Assembly: GCF_004684095.1 (NCBI RefSeq)
Contig: NZ_SRII01000013.1
Location: 1-64,000 of the forward strand
DNA length: 64,000 nt
Origin: Hymenobacter sp. UV11
GTDB taxonomy: Bacteria; Bacteroidota; Bacteroidia; Cytophagales; Hymenobacteraceae
Direction of reading: 5' to 3'
Positions 35,204 through 42,845 of this stretch are shown one piece after another. Under the pieces are notes generated by a model. The model saw only the letters and a list, made by a program, of their open reading frames with translations. It had not been told where the DNA came from and did not search any database. Within the stretch, counting starts at the first letter, position 1, and every line of letters starts with the position of its first letter. Made by a program: the position numbers and the translations under genes.

Positions 35204-35984
35204 GGGGCTCAGGGTTGGGCACGGGGGAGGGGGTAGGCGCGGGTACGGGCGCGGCTTTTTCCAGCGCTACCAGGTAGTCGGCCACGTCCCAGGCCAGCCG
35301 AAAGCCGTTCGCGTTCAGGCTGATGCCACTGATAAGGGCCGGGCTGGTGGTAAACACCAGGTTCGGGGCCGCCCCCAGCAGGCCCCCCAGCGTTGTGCCG
35401 ATAGCGGCCCGCTGCTCATCGGTGAGGGCGAAGGCGCTCTGCACCTGCATCGGCTTTTTATCGGCTTGAAACGCGGCCAGCAGGGGCTGCCGGTCGGCGC
35501 GGCTCAGCTGTTGCAGGCGCTGCACGAATACGGCCACGGCCTGCGCTTCCAGGCTCGCCGAAGCCAGGTCGGCGAGGGCTTTTTTGGCCAGCGCAAAAAC
35601 GGTTTGCCGGGTCTGGCGGGCCGTGTCGGCCTGCTGGGTGGCCTGGCTTTCCTGCAAGGCTTTCAGCTGCTTGGCGCGCTGGTCGTCGGCTTCCTGCCGG
35701 CCGGCGGCCAGCAGCTTTTGGCGCTGGGTTTCGGCGTCGGCCTCGGCGGCAGTGAGCAGGGCTTGCTTTTGGGCGTCGAAGGCCGCGGTTTTCCGGGTCA
35801 GCTCGTCGTGGGCAGCGTGGGCCTGGTCTTGCTGGGTTTTGGCGGCCGTGAGCTGCGCCGTAATCTGCTGCTCGCGCTGGTCCATGGCGGCCAGAATGGG
35901 GGCATATAAAAAGCGCTTCATCAACCACGCCAGCAGGGCGAAATTGAAGAGCTGCGCAATGACCGTGAACCAGTTAATCTGCAT
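35190..35984 (-). CDS. atpF: N-type ATPase b subunit with delta-like C-terminal extension
   Basis: The 264-residue peripheral stalk protein has one N-terminal transmembrane helix (about 5-25, WFTVIAQLFNFALLAWLM) and a long charged coiled coil (35-150). The C-terminal domain (about 150-240) ends with LISGISLNANGFRLAWDVADYL, which resembles the end of the delta/OSCP subunit (L-x-G-G...G). No separate atpH exists in this operon, so the extension probably supplies delta function, as known for N-type ATPases. A Pro-rich tail (PVPAPTPSPVPNPEP) follows. It starts 10 bp after atpE. Confidence 0.9.
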   Translation of the reverse strand: MQINWFTVIAQLFNFALLAWLMKRFLYAPILAAMDQREQQITAQLTAAKTQQDQAHAAHDELTRKTAAFDAQKQALLTAAEADAETQRQKLLAAGRQEADDQRAKQLKALQESQATQQADTARQTRQTVFALAKKALADLASASLEAQAVAVFVQRLQQLSRADRQPLLAAFQADKKPMQVQSAFALTDEQRAAIGTTLGGLLGAAPNLVFTTSPALISGISLNANGFRLAWDVADYLVALEKAAPVPAPTPSPVPNPEPHAVE

Positions 35985-35994
35985 AACAGGCGCG

Positions 35995-36264
35995 TTAGTT
36001 GGCGATGACGTGGTTCCAGAACGGGTTGGCGAAAATGAGAATCATCGACACCACAAAGCAGTAAATGGCCGTCGATTCAATCATGGCCAGGCCCACAAAC
36101 AGGGTGCGCGTAATGGTCGAGGAGGCATCGGGCTGCTGGGCCAGCGCGTTGAGGGCCGTGGCCACGGCCTTGCCCTCGCTAGCGGCCGGCATCATGGTGC
36201 CAAGGGCGGTAGTGAGGCCCGCCGTGATGATGGAAACGATGGCAATGAGGGTGATGCTGTCCAT
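35995..36264 (-). CDS. atpE: N-type ATPase c subunit (rotor ring)
   Basis: The 89-residue protein has two transmembrane helices joined by the polar loop AQQPDAS. Helix 2 carries the ion-binding Glu63-Ser64-Thr65-x-x-Tyr68 (MIESTAIY), the set found in Na+-binding rings. Helix 1 has Pro26 and Glu30 (PAASEGKA) where the Na+-specific Ilyobacter ring has Gln32, so the site has two carboxylates. That is a reported N-type feature, and at least one such ring has been shown to be proton-coupled. The ion cannot be decided from sequence. The 85-bp gap to atpB holds a small hairpin of the CATGCTTCGAC family. Confidence 0.93.
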   Translation of the reverse strand: MDSITLIAIVSIITAGLTTALGTMMPAASEGKAVATALNALAQQPDASSTITRTLFVGLAMIESTAIYCFVVSMILIFANPFWNHVIAN

Positions 36265-36349
36265 AATTAAGGTACTGATTGAAAGGTGTGTAGGGCACGC
36301 AAAACGCTCATGCTGCGCGCCGCGGAGTCGAAGCATAGCCGCTCCGTGT

Positions 36350-37051
36350 TTAGGCACTCTGAGCAGTGGCTTCCGCTGCTTTGGGAATTGGTTTGGCTAC
36401 GGCCGCCGCGATGTACACCGTGGCCAGAATACTAAAGATGTAGGCCTGCACTATGCCCGTGAGCAGCCCCAGCAGGTTCATTAGTACAGGGAAAAACAGG
36501 GGCGTAATACTCAGCAAAATGGCTACGATGAGCCCCCCGCTCATGATGTTGCCAAACAGGCGCACGGCCAGCGCCAGCGTGCGGGTAACTTCACCAATGA
36601 GGTTGAAAGGCAGCATGATGAAGGTGGGCTGCACGTAGGTTTTCAGGTAGTGGCGCAGGCCCATCTGCGAAATACTGAAGGCCGGCACGGCCAGAAACAC
36701 CGCCAGCGCCAGCGCCACCGTGGTCGAGAGCGAGCCGGTAGGCGGCTCGTAGGCCGGCAGCACAATGCCGACATTGGCAATGGCAATAAACAGAAACAGG
36801 GTGCCGATGAAGCCGATGTACTTGGCCGGCTGCGGCAGCCCCACCTGCTCGATTTGGCCGTTGATGCCCGACACGATTATTTCGAGCGCGCACTGCCAGC
36901 GGGCCGGGTGGAGGCCGGGTGTGAGGCGTCGGGTGCCCCAGGCCGCGGCCCCCACCATCACGAGCATAATGCCCCAGGTAGTAACCAGCGTGAGGTTGAT
37001 GGTCACGAAACCAGCCTGCCAGAAGATGACCTCGTCGGAGCTAAGATGCAT
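36350..37051 (-). CDS. atpB: N-type ATPase a subunit
   Basis: The 233-residue stator membrane subunit has five to six transmembrane helices. The essential Arg is in TLALAVRLFGNIMSGGL (the fourth/fifth helix), and the last helix has GIVQAYIFSILATVYIAAAV. ATG 37051 is directly preceded by CCCTACCCC and lies 11 bp inside the end of atpR. The length and the missing long periplasmic N-terminal domain match N-type rather than E. coli-type a subunits. Confidence 0.93.
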   Translation of the reverse strand: MHLSSDEVIFWQAGFVTINLTLVTTWGIMLVMVGAAAWGTRRLTPGLHPARWQCALEIIVSGINGQIEQVGLPQPAKYIGFIGTLFLFIAIANVGIVLPAYEPPTGSLSTTVALALAVFLAVPAFSISQMGLRHYLKTYVQPTFIMLPFNLIGEVTRTLALAVRLFGNIMSGGLIVAILLSITPLFFPVLMNLLGLLTGIVQAYIFSILATVYIAAAVAKPIPKAAEATAQSA

Positions 37052-37358
37052 GGGGTAGGGAATTGGAAACAGGTGGGTTTGGGGGCCCCGCCGGCCGAGT
37101 GCCGGCCGCCACCAGGTAGCGCGCGGCCACAAAGCCGAACAGGCAGCCAAGCAGCGCCCGCCAGTCGCCCCCCCGGCCCACGTAATAAAACCCCGCCCCC
37201 GCCGCCCCCACGCGCAGCCAAAAGCTGCCCAGCACCCACAGGGCCGGCACGCGGGAGGCCAGGGCCAGCCGCACCGTTAGCCAGAGGCCGTAAAAAAACA
37301 CGGTGCCCAGGGCCAGGCCGGCTACCAGGGCCAGGGCCATTCTTAGTGGTTCAGTCAT
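37041..37358 (-). CDS. atpR: N-ATPase accessory subunit AtpR
   Basis: The 105-residue inner-membrane protein has three hydrophobic segments (about 8-30, 38-58, 66-85) and the internal pattern GSFWLRVGAAGAGFYYVGRGGDW. The conserved Arg in the second helix is typical of AtpR (PF12966), found only in N-type ATPase operons. It has been proposed to interact with the c-ring carboxylates. It overlaps atpQ by 8 bp and atpB by 11 bp, showing tight translational coupling. Confidence 0.88.
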   Translation of the reverse strand: MTEPLRMALALVAGLALGTVFFYGLWLTVRLALASRVPALWVLGSFWLRVGAAGAGFYYVGRGGDWRALLGCLFGFVAARYLVAAGTRPAGPPNPPVSNSLPHAS

Positions 37359-37683
37359 CGGTTTTGGGCTTTGAGGGGGGAATTTCCTGGTCTTGCTGCT
37401 TCACCCAGACCCACGCCATAAGGCAGCCCGCCACCAGGCCCAGCAGCAGCAGCGTCAGGGTCCAGGACAGGGGGGCGGGCGCGGGCGCGTGCTTATCCAG
37501 CCACCGGCCCAGGGCCGCGCCGCCCAGCGTCGGCACCACCACCGTCCAGCCAATAATGCCCATCAGCGTCAGGCCGTGCCAGATGGCGGGGCTGCCGTCG
37601 GGCTCCGCGTTGCGCTTGCGGCGGGCCTTAGCGCCGACCAGGCGGCTGAAGGGTGACTCGGGGTGGGGGGTAGGGGGTAGCAT
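37351..37683 (-). CDS. atpQ: N-ATPase accessory subunit AtpQ (AtpI/AtpZ-like)
   Basis: The 110-residue protein has a basic N-terminal tail (AKARRKRNAEPDGS) and two transmembrane helices (about 35-60 and 72-95) with WHGLTLMGIIGW and GAALGRWLD. This is the plan of AtpI/AtpZ/AtpQ assembly factors. Its position between atpC and atpR is diagnostic of the N-type operon. Its first codons contain two CCTACCCC-type octamers. It starts 2 bp after the atpC stop codon. Confidence 0.82.
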   Translation of the reverse strand: MLPPTPHPESPFSRLVGAKARRKRNAEPDGSPAIWHGLTLMGIIGWTVVVPTLGGAALGRWLDKHAPAPAPLSWTLTLLLLGLVAGCLMAWVWVKQQDQEIPPSKPKTDD

Positions 37684-37685
37684 GG

Positions 37686-38090
37686 CTAGGCAGATGGAAA
37701 TTTTTCGAGCCGGGCGATAAAGCCGCGTTCCAACTGCGTCATGGCCCGGCGGGTAATGCGCTCGGCCTCGGCCTGCGCCACAAACTGCTTTTCGACCGCA
37801 GCTTGCAATTGCGCCAAATCAGAGCCGGCCAGGGCCTGCCGCACCGCCACCGACACCTGCGCCCCGGCCTTGGTCAGCACACCTTCATCCACCGCCACGT
37901 ACTGCACCGGGCCGTTTTCCGTCTCATACGTCAAAATGCCGGGCACCAGCGCCGCCACGCAGTCGAGGCGGTGGGGTAGCAGGCCATACGCGCCTTCGCT
38001 CGTCTCAAACACCACGCGGCGCACCCCCGCCACATCGAGAAAAACCTCGGACGGCAGCAGCACTTTCACGCGCATCAGGTCATCGCTCAT
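37686..38090 (-). CDS. atpC: N-type ATPase epsilon subunit
   Basis: The 134-residue protein has the N-terminal beta-sandwich (about 1-85: MRVKVLLPSEVFLD, GAYGLLPHRLDCVAALVPGIL, QYVAVDEGVL). A C-terminal helical pair follows (95-134), longer than in most Bacteroidota epsilon subunits. It lies second in the operon, 106 bp after atpD; the gap contains a degenerate CATGCTTCGACAGGC hairpin fragment. In N-type operons atpC follows atpD as here. Confidence 0.9.
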   Translation of the reverse strand: MSDDLMRVKVLLPSEVFLDVAGVRRVVFETSEGAYGLLPHRLDCVAALVPGILTYETENGPVQYVAVDEGVLTKAGAQVSVAVRQALAGSDLAQLQAAVEKQFVAQAEAERITRRAMTQLERGFIARLEKFPSA

Positions 38091-38196
38091 CGGTGGGGGT
38101 TGGGTAAGTAAGTAACTGAATTTTGATAATCAGTATCCTGTAAAAAGTCGTCTGCCATGCTTCGACAGGCGCAGTATAGCGTTCTTTATCAAACCT

Positions 38197-39702
38197 TTAG
38201 CCAGCACTAACTGCCACTGCTTTCGGCACTGCCGCCGCAGGCGGAGTAGCCGGCTTTGGCGCCTGGCCAGCGGCTTTCTTTATCACCTCCTCAATGGTGC
38301 CCACCATGTAAAAGGCGCTCTCCGGCAGGTCTTTAAACTCATCAGCCAGAATGCGCTCGCACCCGCTCAGGGCATCTTCTAGGCGCACATCAACACCGGG
38401 CAGGTTGCTGAACTGCTCGGTGGTGAAAAACGGCTGCGTCAGGAACCGCTCCAGGCGGCGGGCGCGGTCTACCAGGCTGCGGTCGGCGGGCGAAAGCTGC
38501 TCCAGGCCCAGCATGGCGATGATGTCCTGCAGGTCTTCGTACTGCGCCAGCACCCGCCTTATTTCCTGCGCCAGCGCATAGTGCCGGTCGCCGATGATGC
38601 CGGGGGTAGCCATTTTAGAATTCGACTGCAACAGGTCGATGGCCGGGTACAGGCCCTCGCTCGCCCGCTTGCGCGAGAGCACCAACGAGGCCGACAGGTG
38701 CGAAAACGCGTGCACGGCCGCCGGGTCGGTCAGGTCGTCGGCCGGCACGTACACGGCCTGAATGGAGGTAATGGCCCCGGCCTCGGTGTTGGCAATGCGC
38801 TCCTCCAGCTTCGAAAGCTCGGTGGCCAGCGTGGGCTGGTAGCCCAGGCGCGAGGGCATCTGGCCCAGCAGCCCCGACACTTCCATGCCCGCCTGCATAA
38901 ACCGGAACAGGTTGTCGATGAGCAGCAGCACGTCGCGGTGCTCGTCGTCGCGGAAATACTCGGCGATGGTGAGGGCCGCGTGCCCTACCCGAAACCGGGC
39001 GCCGGGCGGCTCATTCATCTGCCCAAACAGCATCACCATATTTTTCAGCACGTCGGCCTGCTGCATCTCGTGGTAGAGCTCGTTGCCCTCGCGGCACCGC
39101 TCGCCGATGCCGCAAAACAGGCTCACCCCGTTGGTGTGGCCCACCATGTTGTGAATCAGCTCGGTAAGCAGCACGGTTTTGCCCACGCCTGCGCCGCCAA
39201 ACAAGCCGGCCTTGCCGCCCCGCTCCAGCGGCACCAGCACATCAATGGCCTTGATGCCGGTGAGGAAGACCTCGGAGCTAGCCAGCCGCTGCGCCAGCGG
39301 CGGGGGCAGCTGGTGAATGGACCGCCGGGGCAGCGCGGGCAGCGCCGGCCCGTGGTCGATGGTGTTGCCAAACACGTCGAACATCCGGCCGATGATTTCC
39401 TTGCCCACCGGCACCGTAAGCTGCTGGCCAGTAGTCACTAGCTGCATGCCCCGGGCCAGGCCCTGGGTGGGGTTGAGGGCAATGCCGCGCACCGTGTGCT
39501 CGTCGAGCTGGGTCGCTACTTCAAGAGTGACCGGGGGCGCGGCGGTGGTGTGCAGCACGGCGTAAATCGCGGGCAGGTCGTGTTCAAACCAGACATCGAC
39601 CACGCTGCCCCGCACCGCCACCACGCGGCCCTGGTTGCGGGAGTCGGGCGGGGTAGGGCCCGCTGACGCGCCCGCTTCCGGCAAGTGGCTTGGAGAATTC
39701 AT
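38197..39702 (-). CDS. atpD: N-type ATPase beta subunit
   Basis: The 501-residue catalytic F1 subunit has P-loop GGAGVGKTV (about 165), catalytic Glu in GIGERCREGNELYHEM, Walker B LLLIDNLFRFMQAG, and the region LGLEQLSPADRSLV where ordinary beta subunits have DELSEED. The C-terminus has an Ala/Pro/Lys-rich extension. ATG 39702 is preceded by CCTACCCCT and gives a 60-bp distance to the -7 element of the regulon promoter. It is the first gene of the nine-gene operon. Confidence 0.95.
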   Translation of the reverse strand: MNSPSHLPEAGASAGPTPPDSRNQGRVVAVRGSVVDVWFEHDLPAIYAVLHTTAAPPVTLEVATQLDEHTVRGIALNPTQGLARGMQLVTTGQQLTVPVGKEIIGRMFDVFGNTIDHGPALPALPRRSIHQLPPPLAQRLASSEVFLTGIKAIDVLVPLERGGKAGLFGGAGVGKTVLLTELIHNMVGHTNGVSLFCGIGERCREGNELYHEMQQADVLKNMVMLFGQMNEPPGARFRVGHAALTIAEYFRDDEHRDVLLLIDNLFRFMQAGMEVSGLLGQMPSRLGYQPTLATELSKLEERIANTEAGAITSIQAVYVPADDLTDPAAVHAFSHLSASLVLSRKRASEGLYPAIDLLQSNSKMATPGIIGDRHYALAQEIRRVLAQYEDLQDIIAMLGLEQLSPADRSLVDRARRLERFLTQPFFTTEQFSNLPGVDVRLEDALSGCERILADEFKDLPESAFYMVGTIEEVIKKAAGQAPKPATPPAAAVPKAVAVSAG

Positions 39703-39761
39703 AGGGGTAGGCGAGTAATCCGGCAATCAAACCTCAGCCCCGACCAGCGGGGTGGCCCTGG

Positions 39762-39827
39762 CAAAGTTGGCCGTTTCCTAAAGCCCATTCGCTGACGATA
39801 ATTTGCGGAAAACCTGACGTTTATCAT
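39762..39827 (-). promoter_or_regulatory. Regulon promoter of the N-ATPase operon
   Basis: The distal box CTGA-N6-TCAT is at 39814-39827 (centre 39820.5). The proximal box is centred at 39798.5 with CTGA at 39792-39795 as the promoter-proximal half. The -7 element cAACTTTG reads from 39769 to 39762, 29.5 bp from the proximal centre. Box spacing is 22 bp. Confidence 0.82.
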
Positions 39828-39955
39828 GCCCGCGGCTGGGGCCCGGCGGCGAGCGCGAGCACTCAGCGGCCCTGGGCCAGGGGGTAAGGCGCTCAGGCAG
39901 GCCGACTGCCGGCAGAAGGCAACGGCTCTCTGCCCGCGAAGCAGCGGGCCAGCGC

Positions 39956-41086
39956 CTACCCCAGCACCTGCGCCGCGCCCGCCGAAACCGGCGTGTCCAC
40001 GGTTTCGGCCCGCGGAATTTCGATGGTGAACGTGCTGCCCTGGTCCGGCTGGCTGACCACGAAAAGGTGGCCGTGGTGCCACTCCACAATGGTTTTGCAC
40101 AGGGCCAGGCCCAGCCCGGTGGTGGGTTCGCCGCGCAGGCCCGGCCGGCGGGCCTTGGTAAACCGCTCAAACAAGTAGGGCTGCATGGCGAGCGGAATGC
40201 CGATACCATCGTCCACCACCTGAATGCGGACCACGCCGGGGCCCGGCTCGATGTGCACCGTTACGTGGCCGGCATCGGGGGTAAATTTGAGGGCGTTGCC
40301 AACCAGGTTGATGAGCACCTGCGTAAATTTATTGACGTCGAGGTTGGCGTATATCGGCTCGGTGGGCAGCGTGTAGGTGAAGGCGTGGCCAAGCACCCGC
40401 TGGCCGGTCTGAAGCTGGTCGAGGGGCACGCGCAGCACGGCCCCCACGTCCACGCGGTCCACTTTCAGGTCGGTGTTGGCCGAAGTCAGAAACTCCAGGT
40501 TGATGAGCTCGCGAATCATCTTTACGCTGTCGCGGCTAGTGGTTTCCAGCACGCCCAGCATGTCGGGCACCCGGCTAGCGAGCGGCGAAGTGACTTCCTC
40601 CCGCAGAAATTCGGCAATCTGCTGCACCAGGATAAACGCGCCGCTCAGGTCGTGCGACAGAATTTCGAGCGTGGCGTTTTTGCGGCTGTTAAACAGGTCG
40701 GCGTTTTCCTGGTAGCGCTTCATCACGCTCACATCGCGCAGGCTGCCCCCGAGCAGTACCCGGCCCTTCGCATCTTGCTGGTAAGAGGGCGTGAGGCAAA
40801 ACCACTGGTGCGGCTGGCCCTCGTGCAGCAGGCGCACTTCTACCTCATTGGCGGGCTGGCCCTGCTGCCACAGCGCCCAGTAGTGCGCCAGGTAGGCCCG
40901 GTCGTCGGGGTGCAGGCGCTGGAGCAAGTCGGGCAGCTCGGCCTTCACCAGGCCTTTAGTACCCCTAAAAACCTGCTCATACGCGGCGTTGATGAATACC
41001 AGGCGGCCCGCCGCGAGGTCATACACAAACTGGACGTGGGCGCTGGCTTCCGCCTGGTCCAGAAAGAAGTCGGCAAAGTCGGGCAT
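39956..41086 (-). CDS. PAS-domain histidine kinase
   Basis: The 376-residue cytoplasmic kinase (no transmembrane segments) has one PAS domain (about 12-125, with FINAAYEQVFRG and LGGSLRDVS), phospho-acceptor His145 in LSHDLSG, N-box LVNLVGNALKF, G1 VVDDGIGIP, F-box FERFTKA and G2 TGLGLALCKTIV. The PAS ligand is not predictable. It has no adjacent response-regulator gene; the receiver-CRP regulator at 44431 is a possible partner. It has its own regulon promoter (41239-41282), with a leader of about 150 bp. Confidence 0.9.
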   Translation of the reverse strand: MPDFADFFLDQAEASAHVQFVYDLAAGRLVFINAAYEQVFRGTKGLVKAELPDLLQRLHPDDRAYLAHYWALWQQGQPANEVEVRLLHEGQPHQWFCLTPSYQQDAKGRVLLGGSLRDVSVMKRYQENADLFNSRKNATLEILSHDLSGAFILVQQIAEFLREEVTSPLASRVPDMLGVLETTSRDSVKMIRELINLEFLTSANTDLKVDRVDVGAVLRVPLDQLQTGQRVLGHAFTYTLPTEPIYANLDVNKFTQVLINLVGNALKFTPDAGHVTVHIEPGPGVVRIQVVDDGIGIPLAMQPYLFERFTKARRPGLRGEPTTGLGLALCKTIVEWHHGHLFVVSQPDQGSTFTIEIPRAETVDTPVSAGAAQVLG

Positions 41087-41238
41087 AGGTAGTAATTCGC
41101 TAAAAAAAGGCTGGTGAGGCTGCGCGCGCGGCGCCGGCACTAGCTGCGCTGGAGCGGTACTGCTTCCCGAAGGGGGGGTAGGGGCACGCAAAAAATGCCG
41201 CTCGCCAGCCCAGCGGGCGCAGTGCGCGTGACCCACTA

Positions 41239-41282
41239 CAAGATTACGCCCGCCCTAAAGCGGCCCCCATGATGAAAATCAG
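41239..41282 (-). promoter_or_regulatory. Regulon promoter of the PAS kinase
   Basis: The box reads ATGA-N6-TCAG at 41269-41282 (centre 41275.5). The -7 element TAATCTTG reads from 41246 to 41239, 29.5 bp away. The sequence CAAGATTACGCCC is identical to the promoter at 32659, showing common descent. The distal box is unclear. Confidence 0.75.
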
Positions 41283-41339
41283 GTATCAGGGGTGACAAGT
41301 CGCAGCCTCTGTGCTACTGCGGCTGCCGGGTCAGGCAGG

Positions 41340-41467
41340 GCACGGGCGCCGGTCCGGCAGCCTAGCCATCCGGCCGGTTGACGCCAGAACGAGGACTGCG
41401 CGACTGGCCAAGCGGCGCACCCGCCACAACCGGTCAAATGACTTCGCCATCGGACCGGCGCCCGTGC
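41340..41467. repeat. REP-like hairpin pair, copy 5 (degenerate)
   Basis: The outer arms 41340-41356 and 41451-41467 are perfect inverted repeats of 17 bp (GCACGGGCGCCGGTCCG). The inner parts keep CCGGTTG/CAACCGG but the family hairpins have decayed. It lies between the two minus-strand sensor genes. Confidence 0.7.
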
Positions 41468-41508
41468 AGCAACTCAAAAATTACTATAATTATCTAGTAA
41501 TCAGCTGA

Positions 41509-41958
41509 TTATAAATAGTCGGCAGGCTCCAATTCGTGGTGGGCCACAAAATCCAGCAGCAGCTTTAGCATCTCGGGGCGCACGCGGGGCTGCGGGGCAA
41601 ACAGCACCAGCGAGTGGGGCGTGCCGGCGGCCAGCAGGGCGTGCAGCTCCGCAGCGTTGGCCACGCGGAAGCCCATGTTCCAGTCGGCAAAGCTGCGCTC
41701 GGCGCAAGCCCCGGCGCCCAGCAGGTGGCAGTGGTGGTGGCGGGGGTCGACCGCAATATGGTCGTAGTAGAGTGCCCGCACCACGGCTTCTTCCCCCTCC
41801 AGAATCTGCAAAAACCGCCCGTCGGGCGTGTGCAGCAACAGGCCCGACAGGTGGTGCTCCCGGTTGAAGGCGCGGGCCTGGTGCAGCAGGGCCGTTAGCG
41901 CCGGCGTGTTGAAGGGCTGCAAGGCCTGGCTGTGGTAAAGGAGGTGATACAAGCCCAT
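41509..41958 (-). CDS. BLUF-domain blue-light sensor (paralogue)
   Basis: The 149-residue protein is close in plan to that at 2516-2992. BLUF residues Tyr8, Asn32, Gln51 (FLQILEG) and Trp93/Met95 (DWNMGF) are intact. There is no fused effector. ATG 41958 is chosen because the BLUF strand 1 begins at residue 3. No regulon box with the right geometry was found upstream, although the inverted text GCTTGATA...TATCAAGC at 42046-42070 could be a different operator. Neighbours are two histidine-kinase systems. Confidence 0.88.
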   Translation of the reverse strand: MGLYHLLYHSQALQPFNTPALTALLHQARAFNREHHLSGLLLHTPDGRFLQILEGEEAVVRALYYDHIAVDPRHHHCHLLGAGACAERSFADWNMGFRVANAAELHALLAAGTPHSLVLFAPQPRVRPEMLKLLLDFVAHHELEPADYL

Positions 41959-42081
41959 AGTGGCAGCAAGTGAATGAAAGCCCATCGGTGACGGGTACCC
42001 TTCCTGGCCAGTGCAGCGCTTACGGGTAGGGAAGCTACGCACTAAGCTTGATAATCAGCGTATATCAAGCGTGCTAAAGGT

Positions 42082-42438
42082 TCAGCTATCCTGGCCGATG
42101 GCCTGCCCGGCGGGGGGTAGGGCGAGGTGGGTCAGCAGCTGGGCCACGATAAACTCGCCTTCGGGCAGGCCCTGCTGGCGCCACAGCTCCACGCCCCGGC
42201 GCACCAGCACGAAGGCCGGTAAATCGGCCGGCTGAAAGCTGCGCACCACGGCCGGATGGCTGGTATCGTCCACCGAAAGCACCCGGATAACGCTGCCCAG
42301 CTGCTGCTGCAATACCTGGAGCGCCGTTAGCGTAGCCGCCCGCACGGGTTGGGCCGTGCCTATCGGCGGCAGCAGTACCAGCAGCACCGCCGCATCGGCG
42401 GCCAGGGCAGAACTTGGGGTAGGGGTAGAACCAGGCAT
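42082..42438 (-). CDS. Thioredoxin-fold protein without CxxC
   Basis: The 118-residue protein shows the thioredoxin pattern in its second half: helix, strand VIRVLSVDDTS, then FQPADLPAFVLVRRGVELWRQQG with the cis-Pro turn (LPAF). The first half lacks the CxxC redox pair, so it is not a normal thiol reductase; it may be a scaffold or partner protein. ATG 42438 is fixed by a perfect -7 element (42482-42475); the longer upstream frame would start before the promoter. Confidence 0.65.
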   Translation of the reverse strand: MPGSTPTPSSALAADAAVLLVLLPPIGTAQPVRAATLTALQVLQQQLGSVIRVLSVDDTSHPAVVRSFQPADLPAFVLVRRGVELWRQQGLPEGEFIVAQLLTHLALPPAGQAIGQDS

Positions 42439-42474
42439 GACAAGAAAAGTAGCAGCAGCAGAGGTATGCACCGG

Positions 42475-42540
42475 CAAAACTAGTGCCGTACCGCGCTCAT
42501 CAACATGAGCCTGCCTGCTTAAACGGCTGACATCTATCAT
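42475..42540 (-). promoter_or_regulatory. Regulon promoter of the thioredoxin-fold gene
   Basis: The distal box CTGA-N6-TCAT is at 42527-42540 (centre 42533.5). The proximal box is centred at 42511.5 with ATGA (42505-42508) as the promoter-proximal half. A perfect -7 element TAGTTTTG reads from 42482 to 42475 at 29.5 bp. Confidence 0.78.
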
Positions 42541-42730
42541 ATTAATCCAGGTTAAGGTTAACGGCAACTGCATTCAACCTGCCGAAGGTGACCAGCTTAG
42601 CCAGCGGGCGGGCAATGTGGTATTGGGGCGGGTGGCGGGGGCCGGCGCGCCAACGCCGCCGCGCCGCAGGCGCAGATTCTGGTTGCGGCGGGCAGGGTCG
42701 CAAAGCTATCGGGCCATTTTGGCGGCTGGC

Positions 42731-42796
42731 ATGACGGCTGCCCGCCAACTAGCTGACATTCGTCATGGGTAGCAGCCCACTTACCGCCGACCTTTG
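42731..42796 (+). promoter_or_regulatory. Regulon promoter of the kinase/receiver-CRP operon
   Basis: The proximal box CTGA-N6-TCAT is at 42753-42766 (centre 42759.5). The distal box is centred at 42737.5 with left half ATGA. The -7 element gACCTTTG is at 42789-42796, 29.5 bp from the proximal centre. It implies autoregulation if the CRP-type regulator binds it. Confidence 0.8.
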
Positions 42797-42845
42797 ACAA
42801 GCATGAGGTGCCGCCTTGTGCTACATTCTCCCCTTGCGCCCGCCC

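Noticed and set aside
36125..36145. The Gln in the c-subunit loop AQQPD taken as the Na+ ligand
   Set aside because: Alignment with Ilyobacter shows that this Gln is in the polar loop (ARQP). The ligand position is Glu30, so a simple Na+ assignment was dropped.
42046..42070. Inverted repeat GCTTGATA/TATCAAGC upstream of the second BLUF gene, as a regulon box
   Set aside because: The halves are separated by 9 bases rather than giving TGA-N6-TCA, and no -7 element lies at 29.5 bp. It may be another operator, but not this regulon.
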